Assembly (NCBI GenBank): GCA_028875055.1
Contig: JAPPGG010000045.1
Span: forward strand, 149,996 to 213,995
Direction: 5' to 3'
Origin: Chloroflexota bacterium
Lineage (GTDB): Bacteria > Chloroflexota > Dehalococcoidia > Lucifugimonadales > UBA3495
Length of the DNA stretch: 64,000 bases
Part shown: piece by piece, positions 1 to 8,910 of the stretch
How positions within the stretch are numbered: position 1 is the first letter of the stretch
Layout of the letters: every line of letters begins with the position of its first letter
The notes under the pieces: model-generated
What the model was told of the DNA's origin: nothing
The model's database searches: none
Seen by the model: only the letters and a program-made list of their open reading frames with translations
Translations under genes and position numbers: made by a program

Positions 1-1081
1 CCCCGGACATTCCGGCCACTGATGGCGCCGTTTTCGGGGCCCGGAACCATGCCCACAAGAGCAGAATGCCCAGGCCAACAGCCAGCAATACAGGAATAAT
101 TGCCAGCCACAGCTCTGTCCCGGAAATACTCTGAATCAGGATCGTGGACAAGCCAGGCTGGGGCAACTGCGAGATTCGCAGGGCCACTCCTCTTCCCGGC
201 GGGACCTGGCTGGCCTCCCACACCAGGTAGGGAGTGCCGCCAACGTCTATTCGTGGCCGTGGCTCCAGGGGCGTCACCTGTATCTGCGACAGCGCCAGGG
301 GGGCAAGCACCTGGTAGGTCTCGGCTCCCTGTATCAAGCGCTGGTTGAAGGCTACGCTGTCGGACTCGTAGGGAAAACGGTAGCTGTATGTAATCTCGTG
401 GTCCCCTGGCAGCACCGGAGCCGTTACCGCAAATCCGGTTCCCATGGGTACGATATCGCCTCCAGGCAGAGTGGACTGGACCGAAAGGTCAGTTGCATCG
501 GTTGGAAGGGAGAACCGGAGAAAACTAATGTCGGCCGGATTCGTGATGTTGGCCAGCTCAGGCAACAGCGTCCGGTCGCTGGTGTTGCTGACTCTCAGCA
601 CTTCCAGCGCGCTAATCTGCCGCCTCTTGTCGTCCACGTCGGCGATAATCATCGCCTGCCGGCGCACTTCGATCACGCCTATATCCTTGGTGATCTCGTA
701 AATGGTCAGGGTCACGGAATCCTCGAGGTCCGCGGTTTCCACGATCTCGCTATATCGCATTCCATCATAGTCCGTCACCAGCACGTAACTGCCGCCGTCA
801 ACCCTGGACACGTTCTCGAAAATGAACCTTCCCTCCGCATTCGAGATCGCGTTGTAGCTGGCGACCCTTCCCTCTAAGGGGTCAACCGCGTGGAGTGTCA
901 CCGGAAGACCCGAAGGGACTTCTCCGCCTCCAGTACCGTTTTCCACCACACCCCGGAGGGAATGCACATCAGTACCCTGGGCCAAAATCGGCCTGGGGTG
1001 ATGCGTCGCCAAGCAGACCAGCAAGAGGCAAAGCAGCAGGGGAAGCGCCAGGGATGGATGAGGAAAACTGTGAAGGCTCAT
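1..1081 (-). CDS. Membrane-anchored carboxypeptidase-regulatory-like (Ig-fold) protein, partial
   Basis: Partial gene, cut by the left window edge: the frame runs from an ATG at 1081 down to base 1 without a stop, 360 codons seen. Residues 10-35 form a hydrophobic signal (LPLLLCLLLVCLA). Residues 40-130 look like a carboxypeptidase-regulatory/SpaA-type beta fold (SNAEGRFIFENV, GGSYVLVTDYDG). A beta-rich region follows, then a strong transmembrane segment at about 322-345, so most of the protein should sit outside the membrane. It begins 15 nt after the CcmI-like gene and is probably in the ccmF operon. A role in cytochrome c assembly is inferred from position only; I do not recognise a named family for the full protein. 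Confidence 0.75.
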   Translation of the reverse strand, partial: MSLHSFPHPSLALPLLLCLLLVCLATHHPRPILAQGTDVHSLRGVVENGTGGGEVPSGLPVTLHAVDPLEGRVASYNAISNAEGRFIFENVSRVDGGSYVLVTDYDGMRYSEIVETADLEDSVTLTIYEITKDIGVIEVRRQAMIIADVDDKRRQISALEVLRVSNTSDRTLLPELANITNPADISFLRFSLPTDATDLSVQSTLPGGDIVPMGTGFAVTAPVLPGDHEITYSYRFPYESDSVAFNQRLIQGAETYQVLAPLALSQIQVTPLEPRPRIDVGGTPYLVWEASQVPPGRGVALRISQLPQPGLSTILIQSISGTELWLAIIPVLLAVGLGILLLWAWFRAPKTAPSVAGMSG

Positions 1082-1096
1082 AATTGCAAGCGCCGC

Positions 1097-1585
1097 TCAG
1101 TCTGCTGTTGAAGGCCGTCGGTTTTCGGCCCGACCTGCATCTGGTACGCCACATTCAGGGCAGGCATCAACCTCTGCCGGAACCGACCTCCCGCAATCGG
1201 CGCAGGCCGCTCCGACCTCGGAGCTTGGGCGCAACCCGGCGCGGGCCATCCGGATTTCTTCCTCCAGAACCCACTCCTCCCCCGCTTCCTGCTCCTGCTC
1301 CATTGCCCTGAGCAGCGTGGCAGCCTCAATCCGGTAACCGTTCAACTGTTCCCGGAAGAGCCCTTCAGGAACGTTTCCCAGCTCCCGCTCCAGCTGCAGG
1401 GTACGAATCGCCTGGTAGATCGAATCCAGGTCGCCCCCGGAGGCCGCCTGCGAATCGGTGGCCGCCTTCTCGGCCGCTTCACCCGCCATTTCCGGCGGTG
1501 ACGGGAAAAGCCTGTGCTGGAAAAAGGGATAGACTGCCACCGCAATCCCCAGCAGGGACAGGACGACTCCGATTGTCAGGGCCAT
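1097..1585 (-). CDS. CcmI/CcmH-like protein with C-terminal zinc ribbon
   Basis: A 162-residue protein. Residues 1-22 are one transmembrane segment (LTIGVVLSLLGIAVAVYPFF). A charged helical stretch rich in Glu and Leu follows (about 50-115). Two CxxC knuckles near the C terminus (CADC, CPEC) form a zinc ribbon. This N-terminal membrane helix plus soluble helical region is the layout of the small CcmI/CcmH-type subunits of the haem-lyase complex, and the gene lies 55 nt downstream of ccmF. The zinc ribbon is not typical of classical CcmI, so the assignment rests on architecture and context. It could equally be a general zinc-ribbon membrane protein of the ccm operon. Confidence 0.65.
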   Translation of the reverse strand: MALTIGVVLSLLGIAVAVYPFFQHRLFPSPPEMAGEAAEKAATDSQAASGGDLDSIYQAIRTLQLERELGNVPEGLFREQLNGYRIEAATLLRAMEQEQEAGEEWVLEEEIRMARAGLRPSSEVGAACADCGRSVPAEVDACPECGVPDAGRAENRRPSTAD

Positions 1586-1640
1586 TACGGCTTACCTGGC
1601 CAACGTCGGCTGCCGCCGCGAGGCTTCCACCCTTGGAGAT

Positions 1641-3647
1641 TCATACAGTTGTGGCCCGGGTGCCTTCGCCGCCGGAAGCAGTCACCAGCGGACTCCTGAC
1701 ACGAACCGGCAGGCGACTCTTCTCCGGCCAGAGCGATACCACTGTGCCCAGTATGAGGACCGGTCCCGCCACCCACATCCACCAGATCAGGGGATTGACC
1801 AGTATGCGAAATCCCACCGAACCATCGGGGAGGTTTTCGCTGGGCACTACGTAAAAGTCCTCAACGGGGGTGGAACGAATCGCCGCCAGAGTCGAGGCCA
1901 TGTTGAAAGAGGGATAGAAGCTGCGCCGGGCCTGCAGGTCCTCCAGAAACTCGCCATCCCGATACAGCTCCAGATTAGAAAAATACTCGGTCCGGTCGGA
2001 CCGATTAACCTGAATTGTGTCCTGGTACCGCAGTTCATACCCGGAAATCTCGTAGGACTCCCCGGGGGCCAGCACAACATCACGTTGCACGTCAAATAAC
2101 GAACCGCCCAGCACTCCCATGGCCACCATCACCACCGACAGGTGCACAATGTAGCCCCCGTAACGAGGCCGGTTGGCGGAAATCAGGCGGAACAGGGCCA
2201 AAGCATAGTTCTCGCCTGAATTGCGATGGCGCACCAGCATTCCCCTCCCCCATTCCATCGCTATCCCCGTAGAAACCAGGGCACACAGACCGAATCCCGT
2301 AAGGGCGAAGGGCTGCCTCGTTATGAAAACTGCCAGGACTGCCACCGTTATCACCGCCGCCGAGGCGGGAACCAGCAGCGCCCGCCGGAGACTTGCCCAG
2401 TTTGCCCGGCGCCAGGGCAACAATGGCCCCACCCCCATCAACAGCACCAGGGCCAGCATCAGCGGCCCGTTTACCTGGTCGTAGAAGGGTCGGGCGATCG
2501 TTATCTCTTCTCCGCCTCCCAACTTCGCAAACAGGGGATAGACCGTTCCCCACAGGGTGACGAAGGCTATGCCCAGCAGCAGCAGATTGTTGATCAGGAA
2601 GGCTGCCTCCCGGGAGAGCATCGAGTCCAGGTTCTGCGCGCTCTTGAGCAGGTTGTACCGCCAGAAAAAAATTGCGAAGGGGACCAGGACTCCCACCGCA
2701 AGGAAGAGCAGGAACACCCAGCCTAAAGTGGACGCCCCGAAGGAGTGGACGGACGGCACAGGCCCTCCCCGGTTCATGAACATGCCGTACAGGGCCAGCC
2801 CCAATGCCATGTTTATCAGCACTATGTTCCACATCCGGAACATTCCCCGCCGCTTCTGGACCATGATCGAATGCACGAAGGCGGTAAGGGCAAGCCATGG
2901 CATGAAGGCGGCATTCTCAACTGGGTCCCAGAACCAGAAACCGCCCCATCCCAGGATGGTATAGGCCCACCAGGACCCCAGCAGCAGACCGCTGGCCAGC
3001 AGAGCCCAGGTGACTATGCCCCAGAGGCGGCCCGAGTCGGCCCACTCGTCGCGGCTCTTGCCGGCCACCAGGGCGCCCAGCGCAAAGGCGGAAGGAATGC
3101 TGATCCCGATCAGCCCCGCCATCAACGCTGGCGGATGGAAGAACATTCCGAAGTGGGTCAGCAGCGGGTTAATCCCCTCTCCGTCGGGGGGAATAAAGGG
3201 CAGCTTGGTAAAGGGGTTAGCCATAAAGGCCATAACGGCTATGAAAAAGACCTGCACAACCATCAGGGTCGCGGTGGTGTAGGGGAGGAAGTCCCTGGTA
3301 CGTTCCGGAGCCCAGCGAATTGCCGCCGCCGCCATTACTGAAAGCACAAAGGCTATGTATAGCAGCGAGCCCTCATTGCCGGCGTAGAAAGCCACCCAGG
3401 TGTAGATGTCAGCCATGGCGTTGCTGCTGTGAGCCGCCACGTAGGCCACTTCATAATCCCGGTTGATGAAGGAACCCACCAGGCTCATGGTGGCTACCAG
3501 CATTACCAGGACCAGGACGTACACAGACCGGCGTGAACTGACCACCAGGGCCGGCACGCCCCGCACTTTGCCAGCTACAGACCCAAAAAAGGCATAGCAT
3601 GCCAGGGCAAGCCCGATCCAAAGCGATATTGCGCCCAAGTCAGCCAT
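1641..3647 (-). CDS. ccmF: Cytochrome c-type biogenesis protein CcmF (haem lyase)
   Basis: Multi-spanning membrane protein of 668 residues, matching the CcmF size. It carries the tryptophan-rich haem-handling WWD signature (WGGFWFWDPVEN, about residues 226-237), followed by the family pattern around HSIMVQKRRGMFRMWN and GMFMNRGG. Many transmembrane helices cover the first 440 residues, a periplasmic domain follows (about 520-625), and a last helix lies near 632-650. CcmF attaches haem to apocytochrome c in System I maturation. The ATG at 3647 is used; no strong ribosome site precedes it. It is the first gene of a minus-strand run with the two genes downstream. No other ccm gene (A, B, C, E, G) lies in view on the upstream side. 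Confidence 0.95.
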   Translation of the reverse strand: MADLGAISLWIGLALACYAFFGSVAGKVRGVPALVVSSRRSVYVLVLVMLVATMSLVGSFINRDYEVAYVAAHSSNAMADIYTWVAFYAGNEGSLLYIAFVLSVMAAAAIRWAPERTRDFLPYTTATLMVVQVFFIAVMAFMANPFTKLPFIPPDGEGINPLLTHFGMFFHPPALMAGLIGISIPSAFALGALVAGKSRDEWADSGRLWGIVTWALLASGLLLGSWWAYTILGWGGFWFWDPVENAAFMPWLALTAFVHSIMVQKRRGMFRMWNIVLINMALGLALYGMFMNRGGPVPSVHSFGASTLGWVFLLFLAVGVLVPFAIFFWRYNLLKSAQNLDSMLSREAAFLINNLLLLGIAFVTLWGTVYPLFAKLGGGEEITIARPFYDQVNGPLMLALVLLMGVGPLLPWRRANWASLRRALLVPASAAVITVAVLAVFITRQPFALTGFGLCALVSTGIAMEWGRGMLVRHRNSGENYALALFRLISANRPRYGGYIVHLSVVMVAMGVLGGSLFDVQRDVVLAPGESYEISGYELRYQDTIQVNRSDRTEYFSNLELYRDGEFLEDLQARRSFYPSFNMASTLAAIRSTPVEDFYVVPSENLPDGSVGFRILVNPLIWWMWVAGPVLILGTVVSLWPEKSRLPVRVRSPLVTASGGEGTRATTV

Positions 3648-4335
3648 TTTCGGTGTCTGCTATTCCTGTGATTAGCCCCATGGCGTTAAGAGATTCTGGA
3701 CCATAGAGAATAGTAGCACTAACGGTATTCGCTGTAAATTTTGCGGATTTCGGTAAGGCCCGGCCCTGGCAGAAGCCGTGGAAGCTCCCAGGCATGTGCT
3801 CTGGCTGCTCGTTCGGGCAGTCCTGCCATTGTTGAAGAACGGCATAAGCGCAGTTCCTCCTTGGGTGAGAAACGTCAATGCTGAAAACTAAAAGCAAAAA
3901 TCACATTTTTCTGCGATTTACTATCACATATTGAGGTTTTTGATTGACATTATTCTGGTATTCCAAATATACTTGCCGCCAAAGCTCATCCAGCGAATAG
4001 CCCTCTTCATATTCAGTATGACAGGTCCGACTTCCGCAAGCCCGGGCCAACTGTAGTCCAGGCCGCACGCGGTATCGGGTACTGCCCCCTCAGTCGCTAT
4101 TCCACAGAAAAGGAGGTGAACCAACTCAGACCCAGTGGAAAGAAGTCATAACGACAGGCATGAATTGCCTCAACACCAGATAACTGAATCCGAGTTCCTG
4201 TTAACCAACGAAACGGCGGTATCTCCGGCAAAGATGTGATAACCGACCCCTCGTAGCAAGCACATCTGCATGACCTCTAACCAATGGAACACGTACCCGC
4301 CAACCACAGGGAACCACCATTTGGGAGGATTACTG
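3648..4335. other. Divergent intergenic region between ccmF and the ABC binding-protein gene
   Basis: No credible gene is seen. The segment is richer in A/T than its neighbours around 3880-3975 and holds a strong plus-strand promoter (3944-3973). A perfect anti-Shine-Dalgarno match (AGGAGGTGA, 4111-4119) is not followed by a normal start, only by a possible 11-codon GTG reading. The promoter implies a leader of about 350 nt before the gene at 4336. Confidence 0.5.
3944..3973 (+). promoter_or_regulatory. Sigma-70-type promoter
   Basis: TTGACA (3944-3949, 6/6), an 18-nt spacer, then TATACT (3968-3973, 5/6). It points toward the ABC substrate-binding protein gene and predicts a start site near 3980. 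Confidence 0.6.
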
Positions 4336-6336
4336 ATGAGCAATTACAGGACATGGAAGCTGTGGCGCCTTTTCTTGTCCGGCGCCCTGGTCAGCATGAT
4401 GTTCATTGTAGCCTGCGGAACTGCAGCGGAGGTGGAACAAGCGCCCGCGCAAGAGCCGGCAGCCGCTCCCGCGGCCAGCCAGCAACAGGCGGCGCCCGCC
4501 CAGTCTGCGGCTCCTTCGGCCCCGTCACAACCGGCTGCTCAGCAGCAGGCGAGCGCCGGTCAAGCAGCAGGATCTTCCGATACTTCGACGGCAGCATCCT
4601 CTGAACCGGCCCCTCAGGCGGTCCCAACGCCAACATCCGTAGCCCAGGCCGCACTGGCCCCGGTGTCGGAGTCGGCTATGGGCCCACGGGAGGCTCCAGA
4701 TTTCGCCTCATACTGGACCCCCCCGACGGCCTTCTACGGCGATCCGGTTTACGGCGGAACCCTCCGCATCAACTACGAGGACCCTCTCGAACACGCCAAC
4801 GTCTGGGGCGCCCGCAGCGGCACTACCATCCGTTACCGTGTTCCCACCCATGACACCCTGATCCAGGACGATCCCTATGATCCCGGCGGTCCGTACATTC
4901 CCGGGCTGGCCTACGGCTGGACCGTGGACGACGACCTGCAAGGCGTAACCTTCTTCCTCAAAGACAACGTGATGTGGCATAACGGCGAGCCAATGACCTG
5001 CGAGGACGCCCGCTACAGCTACGAAATCATGATCACTGAAGAGGGTATCACCGGTTCTTACATGAAGAACCGCCTGACCGACGTTGACCTCAACGCCATG
5101 CAGTGCGTGGACGAGTCTGCGCTGAAGTTCCGGTTCACCAGTCCTTCAGCCGTGCCGCTTCTGAGCTTCGGCAACCCTGCCGCCATGATATTCAACAAGG
5201 CATGGTTCCAGGCTGGCGGCGAGGAAGCCATGTTCCAGGACGTCTCAGTGGGAACCGGGCCATTCACGTGGGACGAGGGCCAGCAGGTGGGTGTTGACGA
5301 ACAGCACTTCTCCCGCAACCCCGATTATCACGTTGACGGCCTGCCCTACATCTATGACCTGGTCATCTTCGGAATCCTGGACGAGTCGGCGCAGCAGGCC
5401 GCCATGCTGGCCCGCCAGACCGACTGGCACTGGATACGCAACTTTGGTCAATATGACCAGTACGTGAAGCACGACCAGATCCAGACCGTAATCCGGGCCA
5501 CCCGTTCCAGCGAGAACCTGTGGATTAACAGCCGAAATGCTCCCTTTGACAACGTTCGGGTTCGCCAGGCCGTTGCCATGGGATTCGACAAGTTGACCGG
5601 CATAAAGGTGACCCTGCAGGGTTACGGTTCCACCGGTCTGGGCCTGATGCCTCCCGGCAGCCCCTGGGCGGTGACGGAAGAGCAGGCCTGCAGCATTCCC
5701 GGCTGGTGCCCGCCCGCCGACATGGAAGCCCAGCGAGCCGCGGCCATCCAGATCCTTAATGAGGAAGGCTTCGACTTCGATAAGACCTACGTGTTGACGG
5801 TGGAAAGCGACAACCAGCGGGTTAACCGCGCCACCTACATGCAGGAGCAGTTGCGTCTTCTGGGCATCAAGACCGACTTTGACGTCATTGAGACCATCGC
5901 TTACCGGAAGTCCAGGCAGGCCGGTGACTGGGGCGACTTCATGGCCTCCACAGGCGGCGTTGCCGGCGTCGATGACCCCTTCCTTGGCCTGGGTCACTAC
6001 CACCGGTGCGAAAGCCTGTATAACTTCCAGACCCCCGGTACCGCATGCGATGCGGCAGCGGAAGCCATGTTTGAAGAGCTGGGCAAACTGACCGCCTTCG
6101 AGGACCGGAAAAAGTTGGGGCAGGAAATCCAGGTGCATCTCATGCAGCAGTACTGGAACTTCCCCTCCTTCTGGGAACAGGAAGGGGTCGCCTTCTGGCC
6201 CGAGGTCCGTGGTTATGTCCACTTCCCTGGTCCCACATCCAGCCACCTGCGATGGGCCCACATGTGGATCGACCCGAACCACTACAACGATAGCGGTTTC
6301 TCCGGCCAGACCCAGGGTGTACCCGGCGGCGAATAG
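4336..6336 (+). CDS. ABC transporter substrate-binding lipoprotein, family 5 (peptide/oligopeptide type)
   Basis: A 666-residue solute-binding lipoprotein. The ATG at 4336 is preferred over an upstream in-frame ATG because GGGAGG lies 6-12 nt before it and the signal peptide then starts cleanly (MSNYRTWKLWRLFLSG). The lipobox ends IVAC near residue 28. A long Ala/Gln/Pro-rich linker (about 30-110) tethers the binding domain to the membrane. The rest is a family-5 (DppA/OppA) fold, with YGGTLRINYEDP at the start of the domain, DDLQGVTFFLKDNVMWHNGEPMT cut here as GVTFFLKDNVMWHNGEP, and DNVRVRQAVAMGFDK. It should capture peptides, sugars or other solutes outside the cell. No permease or ATPase genes are beside it, so the transporter partner lies elsewhere. 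A terminator follows directly. Confidence 0.93.
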   Translation: MSNYRTWKLWRLFLSGALVSMMFIVACGTAAEVEQAPAQEPAAAPAASQQQAAPAQSAAPSAPSQPAAQQQASAGQAAGSSDTSTAASSEPAPQAVPTPTSVAQAALAPVSESAMGPREAPDFASYWTPPTAFYGDPVYGGTLRINYEDPLEHANVWGARSGTTIRYRVPTHDTLIQDDPYDPGGPYIPGLAYGWTVDDDLQGVTFFLKDNVMWHNGEPMTCEDARYSYEIMITEEGITGSYMKNRLTDVDLNAMQCVDESALKFRFTSPSAVPLLSFGNPAAMIFNKAWFQAGGEEAMFQDVSVGTGPFTWDEGQQVGVDEQHFSRNPDYHVDGLPYIYDLVIFGILDESAQQAAMLARQTDWHWIRNFGQYDQYVKHDQIQTVIRATRSSENLWINSRNAPFDNVRVRQAVAMGFDKLTGIKVTLQGYGSTGLGLMPPGSPWAVTEEQACSIPGWCPPADMEAQRAAAIQILNEEGFDFDKTYVLTVESDNQRVNRATYMQEQLRLLGIKTDFDVIETIAYRKSRQAGDWGDFMASTGGVAGVDDPFLGLGHYHRCESLYNFQTPGTACDAAAEAMFEELGKLTAFEDRKKLGQEIQVHLMQQYWNFPSFWEQEGVAFWPEVRGYVHFPGPTSSHLRWAHMWIDPNHYNDSGFSGQTQGVPGGE

Positions 6337-6369
6337 CATTCGCACTCTAAGCTAAAGGAAAGACTTTCG

Positions 6370-6405
6370 GGCCATCCCACTGCTGGTGGGATGGCCCCTT
6401 TTCTT
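6370..6405 (+). terminator. Rho-independent terminator
   Basis: Perfect 11-bp stem (GGCCATCCCAC / GTGGGATGGCC) with loop TGCTG, followed by CCTTTTCTT, 33 nt after the binding-protein stop. Confidence 0.9.
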
Positions 6406-6736
6406 GCCCGGAACCCCTCGGGGTAAAGGAATGCAGTTTCACGATTGCAGCCGCGCTGGCAAGCGACGAGAAAGGCTCAAATTAGAAGTGAGATTAAGAG
6501 AAGTCGGATAACAGGACAGAGACTCCCCATCATCACTTCCGCGTGACAATTGACTGTTGCGACTGCCCAGCCTGAATTCTCATCTTTCTTGACCCCTACC
6601 GTACCGTGTGCTTAACTTTAGCCCACTATCGAAGCGCAACCTGCTATCCCAGTAACTCCTCTTCGGTCGAGAAGCAGGGAGAAGTCCGCGCCCTGGGCGA
6701 AAACATCAATGGCGGTTCGCGCCGGCAGGAGGAAAA
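6406..6736. other. Intergenic spacer without recognised features
   Basis: About 330 nt between the terminator and the flavin monooxygenase gene. I see no gene or RNA. A ribosome site (GGCAGGAGGAAAA) occupies the last 20 nt. Confidence 0.4.
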
Positions 6737-7786
6737 ATGGACTTTGGCATATTCATGCAGTTTGAACGCCGTGAAGGCGGGAGCCAGTCTGAAGCCTTCC
6801 GGGAGGGGTTCGCTCTGGTGGACGCAGCCGAGGCCTGGGGCATCGACGAGGCCTGGCTTTCCGAGGTCCATTTCGCTCCCACCCGCACGGTCCTTTCATC
6901 GCCGGCAGTCATCGCAAGTTCCATCGCCACACGCACCGACCGGCTGAGAGTCGGTACTGCGGTGTCGGTGCTCCCCCTGGGAAATCCCCTACGCATCGCC
7001 GAGGAAATGGCCACCGTGGACCAGATAGCCGAAGGGAGGTTCGATTTCGGCATCGGCCGCAGCGCCTTCCCCAGGGCTTACGATGTTTACGGCATTCCTT
7101 ACGAGGAGAGTCGGGGCCGCTTCGAAGAGGCTTTGGAAGTAATCCTGGAAGCCTGGAAGGGCGAAGCCTTCTCCTACAGCGGCGAGTACTTCCACATTGA
7201 AAGCGCCCACATATCTCCCACTCCCTATACTCTTCCCCATCCGCCCCTGCGGGTGGCGGCCACCACGGAGGAGACCTTCCCCCGGATGGGGCAGCAGGGA
7301 ATGCCCATCTTCGTAGGGCTCCGGGGCATGGACGTCAATGACCTGCGGGTAAATCTCTCGAAGTACCGGGACGCCTGGCACGAGGCAGGCCACCCCGGCG
7401 ATGGCGATGTGTCCTTGAGAATTCCCATATACGCCGGCGACTCGGAACAGGCTGCATTTGAAGAGCCCTCGGAGAGCATCCATGCCTACTTCAGCCGCAT
7501 GAGCTCCCTCTATCGCGATTCCGCCGGACAAGCAGGAACCGAAGCTACCGAACTGCGACAGGGACGCGGCGACCGCCTGGCCAGTATGACTTTCGAAGAA
7601 ATGCTGGAAACCAAGGTCGCCTTTGGCTCGGCCGAAGGCCTGATCAACCGCCTTTCCCGGCTGGAAGAGGACCTGGGACTCAACAGCGTAATCGCCGAAC
7701 TCAATCCCGGCGGCCTTATTCCCCCCGACCGGGTAATGCACAGCATGGAAATCCTGGCCAAGGACGTGGCCCCCCACTTCAAGTAA
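6737..7786 (+). CDS. LLM-class (luciferase-like) flavin-dependent oxidoreductase
   Basis: A 349-residue bacterial-luciferase-like monooxygenase with a TIM-barrel fold. It opens MDFGIFMQFERREGG, has the early family motif with an acidic/His position (DEAWLSEVHFAP), the barrel segment TDRLRVGTAVSVLPLGNPLRIAEE, and the substrate/flavin loop RFDFGIGRSAFP. Such enzymes use FMNH2 or F420H2 to oxidise organic substrates; neither cofactor nor substrate can be told from sequence. AGGAGG lies 7 nt before the ATG. The next gene starts 19 nt downstream, so the two are probably co-transcribed. Confidence 0.9.
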   Translation: MDFGIFMQFERREGGSQSEAFREGFALVDAAEAWGIDEAWLSEVHFAPTRTVLSSPAVIASSIATRTDRLRVGTAVSVLPLGNPLRIAEEMATVDQIAEGRFDFGIGRSAFPRAYDVYGIPYEESRGRFEEALEVILEAWKGEAFSYSGEYFHIESAHISPTPYTLPHPPLRVAATTEETFPRMGQQGMPIFVGLRGMDVNDLRVNLSKYRDAWHEAGHPGDGDVSLRIPIYAGDSEQAAFEEPSESIHAYFSRMSSLYRDSAGQAGTEATELRQGRGDRLASMTFEEMLETKVAFGSAEGLINRLSRLEEDLGLNSVIAELNPGGLIPPDRVMHSMEILAKDVAPHFK

Positions 7787-7805
7787 TAATTCAGGAGTAA
7801 CTCCG

Positions 7806-8792
7806 TTGAAAATAGCCGTACTGGATGACTACCAGAACGTAGCTCGGGAAATGGCCGACTGGTCAGCCCTCCCCTCGAGCGCAGAGATTGAAGTGTTTCA
7901 GGACCACCTGGCGAACGAGGACCGCCTGGTGGAACGGCTTCAGAGCTTTAACGCCGTAATCGGCATGAGGGAACGCACTCCCTTCCCCCGTTCAGTTCTG
8001 AGCCAGCTGCCCGACCTGAAACTCCTGATAACCACCGGCGGACGCAATGCCTCCTTTGACGTGGATGCCGCCACGGAATTGGGCATAGTCGTCTGCGGGA
8101 CCGGAGGCGCCGGCGAGGGACCCACTGAATTGACCTGGGGCCTGATTATCGGAATCCTGCGCAAGATTCCCCAGGAGGACCGCCTGACCCGGGAGGGACG
8201 GTGGCAGACCACCATCGGCGTAGGCCTGAAGGACAAGACCCTGGGCCTTATCGGACTGGGCCACATCGGCGGGTTGATGGCCCGGGTGGGCAACGCCTTC
8301 CAGATGAATGTTATCGCCTGGAGCCAGAACCTTACCGCCCAGCGCGCCGCCGAATGCCAGGCCACTCTGGTGGACAAGGACACGCTCTTCCGCGACTCCG
8401 ACATTGCCTCGGTCCACCTGCGCCTCAGCGACCGGACGCGAGACCTGGTGGGGGCCAGGGAGATCGCCCTGATGAAACCCACTTCCTACCTGGTCAACAT
8501 TTCGCGGGGGCCCATTATAAACGAAGCTGCGCTGGTGGACGCCTTGGAGCGGAAGGCCATCGCAGGGGCGGCCCTGGATACCTTTGACGTGGAACCGCTG
8601 CCAGCCGGCCACCCCTTCCTTCGCCTGGACAACACAATCATCGCTCCCCACCTGGGCTACGTCACTGAAGAAGGCTACCGTGCCTTCTACGCCGGCGCCA
8701 TCGAAGACATCAGGGCCTACGCAGCGGGTGAACCCGTCCGGGTGATCAATCCCGACGTCCTTGCTGCTCCCCAATTGCGCCCACAGGCCTGA
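7806..8792 (+). CDS. D-2-hydroxyacid dehydrogenase (NAD-binding, phosphoglycerate dehydrogenase family)
   Basis: A 328-residue D-isomer-specific 2-hydroxyacid dehydrogenase. The Rossmann motif is GLIGLGHIGG (about residues 142-151). The catalytic Arg lies in NISRGPIINE, the acid in TFDVEPLP and the His in APHLGY, so the usual R/E/H set is present. It reversibly reduces a 2-oxoacid with NAD(P)H in the cytoplasm. The start is a TTG at 7806 with CAGGAG 9 nt upstream; no ATG fits better. It is tightly coupled to the flavin monooxygenase gene before it, suggesting one catabolic step follows the other. The substrate is unknown. Confidence 0.92.
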   Translation: MKIAVLDDYQNVAREMADWSALPSSAEIEVFQDHLANEDRLVERLQSFNAVIGMRERTPFPRSVLSQLPDLKLLITTGGRNASFDVDAATELGIVVCGTGGAGEGPTELTWGLIIGILRKIPQEDRLTREGRWQTTIGVGLKDKTLGLIGLGHIGGLMARVGNAFQMNVIAWSQNLTAQRAAECQATLVDKDTLFRDSDIASVHLRLSDRTRDLVGAREIALMKPTSYLVNISRGPIINEAALVDALERKAIAGAALDTFDVEPLPAGHPFLRLDNTIIAPHLGYVTEEGYRAFYAGAIEDIRAYAAGEPVRVINPDVLAAPQLRPQA

Positions 8793-8910
8793 AGTGCCAA
8801 TGTCTTATTGGCCACTCGCCGGAAGGAGAATGGCCAGTTCTGCCCGGTCCCTGGACCGGCCTCCGGTCCACCGTGATTGACCGGACCATCCACATATCGC
8901 AGGAGCAACC

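Noticed and set aside
2092..2898. 268-codon minus-strand frame inside ccmF
   Set aside because: Alternative frame of the same strand as ccmF; ccmF carries the WWD signature and full-length homology.
5245..6345. 366-codon open frame on the minus strand
   Set aside because: Antisense to the ABC binding-protein gene, which has a lipobox and family motifs; the minus frame has a GC-rich shadow composition and no motifs.
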